DNA of 64,000 bases from Lachnospiraceae bacterium (lineage in GTDB: Bacteria > Bacillota > Clostridia > Lachnospirales > Lachnospiraceae). Of this stretch, positions 27,895 to 36,187 are shown piece by piece; the stretch's first letter is position 1, and the number at the start of each line of letters is the position of its first letter. The DNA is taken from NCBI GenBank assembly GCA_014239155.1, contig JAAZZQ010000056.1, positions 62,001 to 126,000 on the forward strand, given 5' to 3'. The notes under the pieces were generated by a model, which saw only the letters and a program-made list of their open reading frames with translations, searched no databases and had not been told where the DNA came from. The translations under genes were made by a program, and so were the position numbers.

Positions 27895-29068
27895 GAAACA
27901 GTCCCTTAACCTGCCAAAAATATCCTTCAAACTCTTGTTTTTCTGCAAATGGTTGATACCAATAAAAACCCATTAATACAAAGAGATAATTTCTTAAAAG
28001 ATACACAGAAATAAAGTGCGCCTCCATTAAATTATAAATGGAAAAGACAACCACCATACAAAACAAAACACTGTCTTTTTCTTTATAACTTTGATATAAC
28101 AGATAAAAATTCATTGCAATATAAAGGATTCCAGGTATAATTCCATACCAGTAAAACAGCCTGACAAATCCCGCATCAAAGTATTCTGTATTTTCGGCAG
28201 CAGCAAACCATTTCCAATTTTCAAGCCGCGCTGCCTCAACTGCATAACAGCTTTGGTATCTGCCATTTAACATCTTGTCCAGTTTATGCATTAATGAGTC
28301 TGTTGTAAAATAAGTATTCTCCACATGGGAGCCAATCATAGAAAAAGCAATGCACCCTGTCACAATAGCAGCCCCTAACAGATAAATTCCTTTTCCTTCT
28401 CTAAATTTTTTGCTATATTTCATAATAGGAATCAATGCAGCAGACATTAACCACACCAAGAATCCAGTTTTTGAGTCCGTCAATCTAAATAAAATAATAT
28501 CCATTATCGGGAACAAAACAAACCAATACCATTTTGCGCTGTCAATATAACAGTAAAATGCCAGCATACCGACAAGCCAAAGCATACCATGCAAAGCATT
28601 GGGGTGCCCCATGCCCAAGGTATATCTCGTTTCAAATAGTTGTTCCCCCTGACTGCCTCTTCCAAAATCAGCGGTCATAGAGATACTTCCATAGAGTCCA
28701 GTTACGGACAACAGCATCAGCAGCACGCAACCTATAAAAGTAACCCAAAACACAACTTTCATTATCTTTTTAATCTCTATTCCTTTGCAGGCAGCAATAA
28801 ATGCAACAACTCTTACTGCCTCATCTTTTTCATGAATCAAGTAAGATACAAACAAAATACTACCAGTCAATAGGATACAAATCCATTCTTTTGTTGTGTA
28901 TTTTGTCAAAGTGATTTTGATACAAAACAATAGAAATGTTAAGCGAAACAATTGACTCTCTAGCGGGTTCATATATGCACTTTTATCCACAATCACAATC
29001 AATAACTCTATTATCAATCCAAGCCAGAAACACGCTTCTCCAATCTTCTTTGCCTGGTCATATCTCAT
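27890..29068 (-). CDS. Wzy-like oligosaccharide repeat-unit polymerase
   Basis: A 392-residue integral membrane protein with about ten helices and a large outer loop. RYTLGMGHPNALHGMLWL near residues 145-162, followed after two helices by RLTDSKTGFLVW, is the arrangement seen in Gram-positive capsule polymerases (HPN motif in the outer loop, then T-x-S-K/R-T at a helix start). It would join lipid-linked repeat units outside the membrane. AGGAGG lies six bases before the ATG, with ten bases to the upstream gene. The stop codon lies within the left arm of a hairpin repeat. It is the only clear polymerase in the window. An O-antigen-ligase-like role is the alternative. Confidence 0.75.
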   Translation of the reverse strand: MRYDQAKKIGEACFWLGLIIELLIVIVDKSAYMNPLESQLFRLTFLLFCIKITLTKYTTKEWICILLTGSILFVSYLIHEKDEAVRVVAFIAACKGIEIKKIMKVVFWVTFIGCVLLMLLSVTGLYGSISMTADFGRGSQGEQLFETRYTLGMGHPNALHGMLWLVGMLAFYCYIDSAKWYWFVLFPIMDIILFRLTDSKTGFLVWLMSAALIPIMKYSKKFREGKGIYLLGAAIVTGCIAFSMIGSHVENTYFTTDSLMHKLDKMLNGRYQSCYAVEAARLENWKWFAAAENTEYFDAGFVRLFYWYGIIPGILYIAMNFYLLYQSYKEKDSVLFCMVVVFSIYNLMEAHFISVYLLRNYLFVLMGFYWYQPFAEKQEFEGYFWQVKGLFR

Positions 29069-29078
29069 TCTGTTCCTC

Positions 29079-29921
29079 CTATTGAATCAACCCCAGTGCC
29101 TTTCGGATTTTCTTAAACCGTCTTGGTCTGTTCTCATACTTATACTGTATATAAGCACTGCACTCTGGCAGTTTTTTCTCAAATGCTGCCTCATCATTCA
29201 TCCAATCATTCACTTCGCTGTGGGAAGTAAAGAGAATTGGCAGCAGTCGTTCTATCTGGTGTGCCTCAGAAGGAAATCCCGGGTCCAATCCATAATTCAT
29301 TAATTTATTTAAGTTTAAATAAAATGCTTTGCTGTGCATTTGAATCTGTTCTCGTCTCACAATATAACAAGCGCCCGGCGCAAAAGCAAAATACTGTGGA
29401 ATCATTGGTTTTTGATAGATAAAACGCATCAAGTCATCCACATCATTAAAATATTTCTTTGGATGGTTAGGTGACTGTACATACCAAGAATCATTTTTTT
29501 CAACATACATATTTTCCATAGCAAGGAATGTGTTTCCCAATGTATTTTGTTCTTTATTTTCATTGTATTTGGAATATTTATCCCAATACTGCTTTTCTTC
29601 ATACAAAAAAGTAAAACCTTTGTTCTGATATACCTGTTGAAAAAATTCCATAGAGCAGTGCCGCCCAATAATATTTCCTTTTAATAGGCAAAGGACCTCT
29701 GGCAAGGAATCATAATATTCAGCAAAATAAGAAAAATAACTGGTAATATTGTGCCCCGTATTCTCCACATCTTTTATATTTCGGTTCATTTGATGAAGTT
29801 TTCTCTTAACTTCCTGATTGTCAGAACAGTCATATAGAATATAATCGTTGCACAATTCAATTAATTCTGTTGGGATTGTATTGTAATTATGAATTAAAAA
29901 GAAATTTTGTGTCTTTTCCAT
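29079..29921 (-). CDS. DUF3431-like putative glycosyltransferase
   Basis: A 280-residue soluble protein. FFLIHNYNTIPTE at the start, VENTGHNITSYFSYFAEYYDSLPEVLCLLKGNI in the middle, and PGACYIVRREQI followed by FPSEAHQIERLLPILF near the C-terminus match the layout of DUF3431, a GT-like family best known in fungi and present in bacterial capsule loci. The N-E-x-G-x-x-x-x-x-Y arrangement in the middle part is shared. No membrane segment is seen. It sits between a Wzy-like gene and a GT2 gene with gaps of 10 and 2 bases, so a role in the same glycan is likely. The activity is unproven. Confidence 0.55.
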   Translation of the reverse strand: MEKTQNFFLIHNYNTIPTELIELCNDYILYDCSDNQEVKRKLHQMNRNIKDVENTGHNITSYFSYFAEYYDSLPEVLCLLKGNIIGRHCSMEFFQQVYQNKGFTFLYEEKQYWDKYSKYNENKEQNTLGNTFLAMENMYVEKNDSWYVQSPNHPKKYFNDVDDLMRFIYQKPMIPQYFAFAPGACYIVRREQIQMHSKAFYLNLNKLMNYGLDPGFPSEAHQIERLLPILFTSHSEVNDWMNDEAAFEKKLPECSAYIQYKYENRPRRFKKIRKALGLIQ

Positions 29922-29923
29922 TC

Positions 29924-30865
29924 TTATTGCTTCCTTCCTGCGCTATACGACCGCAATCTGTTTTTCAAAAAACATTGTACTGTCGCTTTCTGTTCTGCGA
30001 ACCATTTTTTAATAAACATTTGTTTATCAATTCCAAGTTTCCTTGCCTCACAGAATCCTGTGTGATATTTTAAAATAAAATTTTCTGTAAAATATGCTCT
30101 ACATACTGCACTTTTCTGCAAGTGATATTTCAGATACATATAACGGTAATCATTATATATCCGCATATCCTTCTCCGAAAAACTTTCCGTATATTGTTTT
30201 TCATGAACACCAATCGAAATTAAAGGCTCCCTTGTATATACAAACTCTGGGCTCTTTTGAAGCAAATCAAAATAGAGAAACATATCAGATGCCCAATTGC
30301 TGCGCTCGTCAAAAAATGTCAATTCACTGCCTCGACGATAAAGTGTGGCACTTGGCGCTCCAATCTGATTTCCCAGAAAAAGATTTCTATAATCCTTGCG
30401 CAACCTATCTATAAAATCATTGTCTGCAAAGCGGTCATAGCTGTTTGTTGTCTGTGTTGCTTTATGGTGCAACGCATTTACTGTTTGCTTGTCCAACATT
30501 ACTTGCCGACTCCCAGAAAAAGCAAGTGATGCATTTGGATTTTTGTCAAGCAGTCCGACAAGCTTACCAAGGCTATCAGAAAAGGTAAACCAGTCATCAC
30601 TAAACATAATCTTAATATAATCCCCTTGCGCCATGCGAATTGCAGCATTCCAATTGAAGATATGACCATATGGCTTTGCGTTATGGAAATAGTTTACACC
30701 TGAATAGTGTTCTTTTACAAGTCTTTCTGTCGTATTATCCGTGGAATCGTCTGAGAGATTCACTTCAAAGTCTGTATAATCCTGACAATAGATGGAATCT
30801 AACAGGCGTTTTACTTCCGCTGCATTATTATAACAAGGAATGCATATTGAAACCTTCTTGCCCAT
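29924..30865 (-). CDS. GT2 family glycosyltransferase
   Basis: A 313-residue GT2 enzyme: KVSICIPCYNNAAEVKRLL, VNLSDDSTDNTTERLV and YIKIMFSDDWFTF near residues 85-97. FLGNQIGAPSATLYRR afterwards is the acceptor-side block usual in this subgroup. Two start codons are possible; the ATG at 30863-30865 has GAGGT nine bases upstream, while the ATG at 30878-30880 itself overlaps that site and the previous stop codon. The later one is chosen. It lies within a run of transferases from 34139 to 24380 with near-zero spacing. The sugar is not known. Confidence 0.86.
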   Translation of the reverse strand: MGKKVSICIPCYNNAAEVKRLLDSIYCQDYTDFEVNLSDDSTDNTTERLVKEHYSGVNYFHNAKPYGHIFNWNAAIRMAQGDYIKIMFSDDWFTFSDSLGKLVGLLDKNPNASLAFSGSRQVMLDKQTVNALHHKATQTTNSYDRFADNDFIDRLRKDYRNLFLGNQIGAPSATLYRRGSELTFFDERSNWASDMFLYFDLLQKSPEFVYTREPLISIGVHEKQYTESFSEKDMRIYNDYRYMYLKYHLQKSAVCRAYFTENFILKYHTGFCEARKLGIDKQMFIKKWFAEQKATVQCFLKNRLRSYSAGRKQ

Positions 30866-30876
30866 AATAACATACC

Positions 30877-31854
30877 TCATTTTCTAAGAATCTTCTTGCC
30901 TGTCCGTTTTATTGCCACCAATATATTATAACATACGTTTTTTATTGTCATTTTTACTCTGCGAAATGTCTTTTGCACTCCCTTTTCTTCATGCATAATC
31001 AAAAAATCAAATTCCTTTTGATGCTCTCGGATATAGCGTGGGAATGTCTCATCAATTTCACATCGAACAAACTGTGCGTTGCGACCAAAAATATCTTTGC
31101 CGTCTTTAATCTGATCTGTTACATTGGACAACACATGTCTGGAATTATATTCCTGATGTGCTGCTGAAACCACCTTTTCCTGTACTCGCTTTCTAATATC
31201 CTTCTCGCCATGTCCTCCCATGTAGCCAAAATGCCAGCCCCCATTCTCCACACGAATCCCAATTTCCTTGCGTTCTGGAAATCGGAGCTCACCGAGCAAC
31301 AAATGTTGCTCTCTTAACAGTCGATAGCTTAACATTTTTGTTCCAATCCATTTTTTGTGCGCTACGCCCTCAAACTCTCCTGCGTAGGACAGTAAATTTC
31401 CGGAAATTTCTTCCATATTCAAATAGCAATAAAATAGTCGCTGTGCAAAATGATAAATCTTATCCTCCTGAAAATTCTGCAAAATCTCACAAATCTTATC
31501 GGGATTTGGAATTTCATCAAGATCGCTAAACAGAATAATATCCTCATCTTTACAGTTAGAAAGCCCTCTAGTCACTGCATTTTTTTGAAAAGTATCACGC
31601 TCATGTGTACCGCCTTGTGGTGTGTCGTCTACCACTACATGAATAATTTTATCTGCAAATTTTGCAAACAAATGTTTATTTTCTTCGTAATATAAAGGCT
31701 TCTTCAAACCAGAGAACGTCTCTGTTGCCTCACTAATCACAAATCTGTCCACTACGGGCGCAAGGACATTTAACCGAATCTTTAGAATATCCAATTCATT
31801 AAAGAACTGAAAACAATCATAAACCACTGCTCCTAATCCTTCTTTCTTTTCCAT
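30877..31854 (-). CDS. GT17 family glycosyltransferase (beta-1,4-GlcNAc-transferase III-like)
   Basis: A 325-residue protein of family GT17. VVYDCFQFFNELDILKIRL, FVISEATETFSG, ERDTFQKNAVTRGL and DIILFSDLDEIPNPDK (the metal site) match the family throughout. Animal members are the MGAT3 enzymes that add bisecting GlcNAc; bacterial members occur in LPS and capsule clusters. It has no membrane segment, unlike the Golgi enzymes. The ATG at 31852-31854 overlaps the upstream gene by 22 bases; a GTG at 31825-31827, with AAGGA nine bases before it, begins just at the conserved domain and could be the true start. The family call is strong; GlcNAc as donor is only a family expectation. Confidence 0.82.
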   Translation of the reverse strand: MEKKEGLGAVVYDCFQFFNELDILKIRLNVLAPVVDRFVISEATETFSGLKKPLYYEENKHLFAKFADKIIHVVVDDTPQGGTHERDTFQKNAVTRGLSNCKDEDIILFSDLDEIPNPDKICEILQNFQEDKIYHFAQRLFYCYLNMEEISGNLLSYAGEFEGVAHKKWIGTKMLSYRLLREQHLLLGELRFPERKEIGIRVENGGWHFGYMGGHGEKDIRKRVQEKVVSAAHQEYNSRHVLSNVTDQIKDGKDIFGRNAQFVRCEIDETFPRYIREHQKEFDFLIMHEEKGVQKTFRRVKMTIKNVCYNILVAIKRTGKKILRK

Positions 31855-34139
31855 CTATCAATTCCAGCCACTATTATAAATCCCACAATGGATAACGCTG
31901 ACAAAAGGTATCCAACTTTCCACAATAATGGTATCACATAACGCACTTCAATCTCCCCTTCATACTGTGGACTAATTACAATACTGACACAATTGTTATA
32001 ACCATTGCGGATTGCAAGCTCTTGTCCGCTATTTTTATCATACGCATGATAGTGATCATAATTTAAGAGCGGGATTTCCACTGTTTTTTCTTCTTCAGAC
32101 TGATTTTTGCAGAAAAATGTTGTTACACCATCTTGATACTGATATTCGCTTACTGTCACAGACGTCTCATCTGTAACAATTTTTCGTACTTCTAACGCTT
32201 CCATTATAGTCCCTGTGGGCAAATATTCCCCATATCCAATCTCTGTGGGCATTGCGCCGTAGACAGTAATGGTCTTGGCTTCATCTGTAAAATCTCGGAA
32301 AAACAACCCTGCATTTAACACAGTAAACAAAAGCATAGCACCACAACACAATTTTACTGTAACACTGCCCTTGTGTTCCGAAATCACTTTTACTCCTGCC
32401 ACTGCTGCAAAAACGCCAAATACAGTTGCAAAAGCATAATAGCGCCAAGGATACTGAATCATACAGAGCACTTTCGCAATGATACCACTGATGTTTCGCA
32501 CACTGTCCCACGGCATAAAACGCAGAGAAAACACAATGCTCAGCACTGCAAATCCAGCACAGTATGCGCCAAACCGCAATATTTTATCCCGTTCAATCTC
32601 CCAGTCATACTTCTTTGCACAGCAATACAAGGCAACGCCAATCCCTATTATCAGAGAAAAACCAACCGACATTGGCATCTCATCAAGTGTTCCCTTGACA
32701 CTTCCACCTGTCGCAGTCATAAACAATCCTAGCGCCTGCACAAGATAAGTCCCTTGCTCCTGAATCTGATTAACTTGATTTGCTTTCACTGTCAGATTCA
32801 TTGTCATAGAGGACAAAAATGGTATAAGGAACGCCGCATTTACAGCAAATGTAATCAATGCTGCTCGCATCAACGCCAGAAACCTTTTTGGCTCCAATGT
32901 TTTTTTCATGGTAATCAGGCAAAACAATACAATACACAATACTGTTAGCTCACAGGTAAGAATATGACATCGAATAATTCCTGTAAGTCCAATGACAATC
33001 GGCATATCGTCACGCCATGTAATTTTTTTCTCCTCAGTCATATAAACCCGCGCAAATCCATACAATACAAGCGGCAAAAATACCATTGCTGTGTACTCCC
33101 CAACAGAAGCCCTTGTGTAGACATCCGCAAGTCGATAAGCTGACAAAGTATATAAAATCGCACCAAATAAGGCAAATCGCTTATTGCGAAACAATCCCTT
33201 TATACAATAGAAACAAATAAGACAAGAGGCTGCATTGATTAAAATTGCATATATTTGATAAGACACCTGCAAGGGTGCGCCTAGACAGTAAATAAATGCA
33301 GGAATATACAAAAATAATTGACTGTAAAACAGTGGCGTCGCATACCCATATCCATTTACCATTTCCGTTTGAATGGGCACAATCCAATGTCCGTTCTTGA
33401 TTCCTTCTGCCAAAGACCAGATGCGGGCATTGTGAAAGTCCATGTCATGCCCCCAATACAGAAAGTCGGTAAACAATGGCAGACTAGAAAAGAATATGGT
33501 AAGTCCAAGAACAAGAACAATCTGTTTATTGGCATAATTATTGCGCGTAAAAAAGTATCGATACCCAACATCTGCCACAGCAAACAGTAAAAGCCAACCA
33601 AGCAGACACAAAAAGCGCCACAAAGACAATTCCCTAATTTCTATTTTGGAAAAACGAAGTTCCCCAACACCACCAAACAACACATGCACTTCCAGATCCT
33701 GCACACCGTTAAAAGACCGCACCCAAAGTCGGTCTGTCATACTTGTTTTTGTATCCTGTAATAAAATTTCACTGCATTGAAATCCTGCGCGATGTCTCTG
33801 CGAAGTCATCTGTATTATACCCGAATAATCCTCGCAAGTACGCTCTGTATTTGAGATGGACTCATACGAAACCACGACCTCATACATTCCATGCGGCAAT
33901 GCAAATGGCGCTGACTGAAGCACTTTCTGTAATGACTGTTCTTCCTTATATGTGCCTGCCATACGGTAACTGCCATCACTCTCCAAAAGTACCTTGTCCT
34001 CTACAATGCTCATATTTGTATTATCCAAAGTGTACGCAGCCGGTTTCCGAAATGCAACAAGCAGCATAATCAATAGAAATAACGTTTCTACTGCAAGTAT
34101 GATTGTAAAACCTTTGTTCTGCGCAATCCATTCTTTCAT
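31833..34139 (-). CDS. large polytopic membrane protein, PTPS-related / GT-C type
   Basis: A 768-residue protein. Helix one is at residues 12-30. A beta-rich outer domain covers about 40-170 (DNTNMSIVEDKVLLESDG onward). About twelve helices then run to residue 620, and an outer C-terminal domain is closed by a final helix near 735-758 and a lysine-rich tail. YWGHDMDFHNARIWSLAEG after the second helix carries the acidic, His-containing first loop of GT-C enzymes, and VYTRASVGEYTAM is another block of the '6-pyruvoyl-tetrahydropterin synthase-related' membrane family. Such proteins are presumed to add lipid-linked sugars outside the cell. AAGGAT precedes the ATG. The activity is inferred. Confidence 0.65.
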   Translation of the reverse strand: MKEWIAQNKGFTIILAVETLFLLIMLLVAFRKPAAYTLDNTNMSIVEDKVLLESDGSYRMAGTYKEEQSLQKVLQSAPFALPHGMYEVVVSYESISNTERTCEDYSGIIQMTSQRHRAGFQCSEILLQDTKTSMTDRLWVRSFNGVQDLEVHVLFGGVGELRFSKIEIRELSLWRFLCLLGWLLLFAVADVGYRYFFTRNNYANKQIVLVLGLTIFFSSLPLFTDFLYWGHDMDFHNARIWSLAEGIKNGHWIVPIQTEMVNGYGYATPLFYSQLFLYIPAFIYCLGAPLQVSYQIYAILINAASCLICFYCIKGLFRNKRFALFGAILYTLSAYRLADVYTRASVGEYTAMVFLPLVLYGFARVYMTEEKKITWRDDMPIVIGLTGIIRCHILTCELTVLCIVLFCLITMKKTLEPKRFLALMRAALITFAVNAAFLIPFLSSMTMNLTVKANQVNQIQEQGTYLVQALGLFMTATGGSVKGTLDEMPMSVGFSLIIGIGVALYCCAKKYDWEIERDKILRFGAYCAGFAVLSIVFSLRFMPWDSVRNISGIIAKVLCMIQYPWRYYAFATVFGVFAAVAGVKVISEHKGSVTVKLCCGAMLLFTVLNAGLFFRDFTDEAKTITVYGAMPTEIGYGEYLPTGTIMEALEVRKIVTDETSVTVSEYQYQDGVTTFFCKNQSEEEKTVEIPLLNYDHYHAYDKNSGQELAIRNGYNNCVSIVISPQYEGEIEVRYVIPLLWKVGYLLSALSIVGFIIVAGIDRWKRKKD

Positions 34140-34229
34140 ATCCTTTTATCCTTTTCGCAATAATCTTATTCCTATTCACGCCAATTTTTATACGCGCGAC
34201 AGAAGAAATCTGCTGTGCACATCGAGCGG

Positions 34230-35039
34230 TCAGTCTTTTTCACCGCCAGTATAACAGAATTTTAGGCATTGTTTACAGAATCTCTTACACCGTCTCAAAA
34301 ATGGTTCTTTGATAAAATTTGGATACTGCGCGTTTGTTCCTTCCCATTTATGAAACGCAAATGGCGTGATTCCCTGCACTTCTGGTATCATTTTTTCATG
34401 GCTGTAGTATTTGGCTACTTCCAGTGGAGCAATACGCATTCCTTCTGCTTCCAATAGATGCCGAATCTTACAACAAATAAAACCATCTTCGTAATACCAC
34501 ATGCGCCCATACGCGTATTCGCCCTCCCACGGAATCCCTGCTTTTTTAGGAAAATCCATCAATCGTTTGCTTCGTATTCCTGCGCTGTTGCCAACACGAC
34601 AAATCTTTCCGTCTTTATCTCGATAGGTAGTTTTGTCTCCCTTTGGTGGCAGCGGCCACGGTGCACCAATATAATCATAATCCAGAAATGCATCTTGCCA
34701 CAGTTCTGGGTGTACGACAAATCCATCTGCATGAACAATCAACGCAAATTCCGTGTGAATGTGGCTTCCTAGTTCATAGACCATCTTATAATTAAAATCA
34801 TCAATATTTTTTAATTTATCTGTGTGGCTGTAACGAATCTCTTTCGGCAGTCCAAATGGCTTTTTATGGGTAATAAATACTACATCTCCAAATACAATCC
34901 CACGCATACTATACAGCATTGCTTTGATGGTCGCTTTAATATTTACGCTGCTCATCGCTACAAGTGTCACCTGCGGCAGATTTAACTTTTTTGTGCTGTT
35001 ACCCATATCCCAAACATGCCCCCTTCGACGGTATCTCAT
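34230..35039 (-). CDS. DUF5672 family putative glycosyltransferase
   Basis: A 269-residue soluble protein. LPQVTLVAMSSVNIKATIKAM, FALIVHADGFVVHPELW, FLDYDYIGAPWPLP, VGNSAGIRSKRLMDF and WYYEDGFIC follow the order of the DUF5672 domain, a GT-A-like family common in capsule clusters. IVHADGF likely holds the DxD equivalent. The start is uncertain: the ATG at 35037-35039 has no clear ribosome site, and the ATG at 35004-35006 has AAGGGGG about twelve bases upstream and begins closer to the domain. A 90-base gap follows before the large membrane gene. The family is good; the reaction is not established. Confidence 0.7.
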   Translation of the reverse strand: MRYRRRGHVWDMGNSTKKLNLPQVTLVAMSSVNIKATIKAMLYSMRGIVFGDVVFITHKKPFGLPKEIRYSHTDKLKNIDDFNYKMVYELGSHIHTEFALIVHADGFVVHPELWQDAFLDYDYIGAPWPLPPKGDKTTYRDKDGKICRVGNSAGIRSKRLMDFPKKAGIPWEGEYAYGRMWYYEDGFICCKIRHLLEAEGMRIAPLEVAKYYSHEKMIPEVQGITPFAFHKWEGTNAQYPNFIKEPFLRRCKRFCKQCLKFCYTGGEKD

Positions 35040-35110
35040 TATTACTATTCACAGTTAGAAGCTATGAATAGCAACAGTATTTGCGCAGTTTAACTCTAAA
35101 TAATAACATT

Positions 35111-36127
35111 TCATCTACGTTTTAATCTGCGTTTTAGAGACCGTATCGCTCTTACAGACAAATCCTGATAAATAAGCCAACGACTTCTTATCTTTGCCGT
35201 CACCAAAGCCCCTCCATCTAGTCTCTGCCCAATCCTTTTATAGTATGCCGACTTTTTCCTATATTTGTCAAGCGCTTCTCTACATTCTTCGGCCGTGTAT
35301 TGCTTTCCCAATCTGTCAAGATACATAAAATTCGAATATATGTTCTGTTCTGACGCCCAGTACCCATCTGACACATTATGTCTCGCCCAGTATTTTGGCG
35401 CGATAATATGCTGTACTGTATCACTTGTAAACGCTGGAAAAAAAGCAAATGTTGAGTTGGACAATATTAAATAACGTGCGTTTTTAATCGTTGTATAATC
35501 TCCTGCCAAATCAAAATGATATGCCTTCACTTCAGGAAGAATCCTTTTTGCCGCTGCCAAATCATCTGTCACTGTCATAAATTCCATATCCGAGCGAATT
35601 TGTCGCATAATCTTTATCGCATCAAGCCAATATTTGCGTCTTAGAAAAAGTTCTGGGTTGCTCGTATACTCGCCGCCCCGAATATTAATAATACAGAGAT
35701 TTTCTTTACAATAATCCCTACAATCATATGCAGGTTTTACTTTCAGCCACGTTTTAATTTCTTTTTTATAATTGCCAAAATAGGACTCATCCTGCATATT
35801 TCCATACAGAAGTGTGGTTCGGTCAAGTGCCAAAAGTCGCTTGTCAGCGCCAGTAATATAGCATCCATGTTCTATATCATGCTTTGAATTTCCAAGATAA
35901 ATTCTATCCTCTTTTTCATAATATGTCTCTGTAAACTGCTCTTTTGTTTTATTTAACCCGCAATCTAGCTCCATAAAGTACATGCAGTCTAATAATTCTC
36001 TATTTAGTATACTAAAATCATAGCCTTTGGCATATGCAAGCGCCCTTGTTGTCACATAACAAAATAATTGGTTGCCAAGCCCTTGCCCTTTTAGCAATTC
36101 CGTTGCAATAATTGGTTTGTTTTCCAT
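35111..36127 (-). CDS. GT11-like (alpha-1,2-fucosyltransferase family) protein, divergent
   Basis: A 338-residue protein of the GT11 type. GQGLGNQLFCYVTTRALAYA at the N-terminus is the family's first block. CIINIRGGEYTS near residue 148 stands where GT11 enzymes have HxRRxD, and YLILSNSTFAFFPAFTS near 215 is the third block (SNSTFSWW-like). The second block has lost the His and the second Arg (NIRGGE), so donor handling may differ from GDP-fucose enzymes. GAGGAAAT precedes the ATG. It lies between the DUF5672 gene and the second PglK-like flippase. A second, canonical GT11 gene is at 41800-42696. It is most likely a deoxyhexose transferase. Confidence 0.72.
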   Translation of the reverse strand: MENKPIIATELLKGQGLGNQLFCYVTTRALAYAKGYDFSILNRELLDCMYFMELDCGLNKTKEQFTETYYEKEDRIYLGNSKHDIEHGCYITGADKRLLALDRTTLLYGNMQDESYFGNYKKEIKTWLKVKPAYDCRDYCKENLCIINIRGGEYTSNPELFLRRKYWLDAIKIMRQIRSDMEFMTVTDDLAAAKRILPEVKAYHFDLAGDYTTIKNARYLILSNSTFAFFPAFTSDTVQHIIAPKYWARHNVSDGYWASEQNIYSNFMYLDRLGKQYTAEECREALDKYRKKSAYYKRIGQRLDGGALVTAKIRSRWLIYQDLSVRAIRSLKRRLKRR

Positions 36128-36162
36128 ATTTCCTCACATTTTACCTCAGCCGGAGAAGACTC

Positions 36163-36178
36163 CCACTTCTATAAGTGG
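36163..36178. repeat. short hairpin between GT11-like and flippase genes
   Basis: CCACTT, loop CTAT, AAGTGG is a perfect six-pair hairpin in the 60-base gap before the divergent GT11-like start. On the minus strand it is followed by TCTTCTCCGGCTGAGG, with no T-run, so it is not a plausible terminator. It may be a remnant of the same palindromic repeats found elsewhere in the window. Confidence 0.4.
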
Positions 36179-36187
36179 TCCGTAATA

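Noticed and set aside
34140-34229. A further copy of the hairpin elements in the gap before the large membrane gene
   Set aside because: Only short, imperfect pairings are present and none has the bulged central hairpin or the GTWAC ends.
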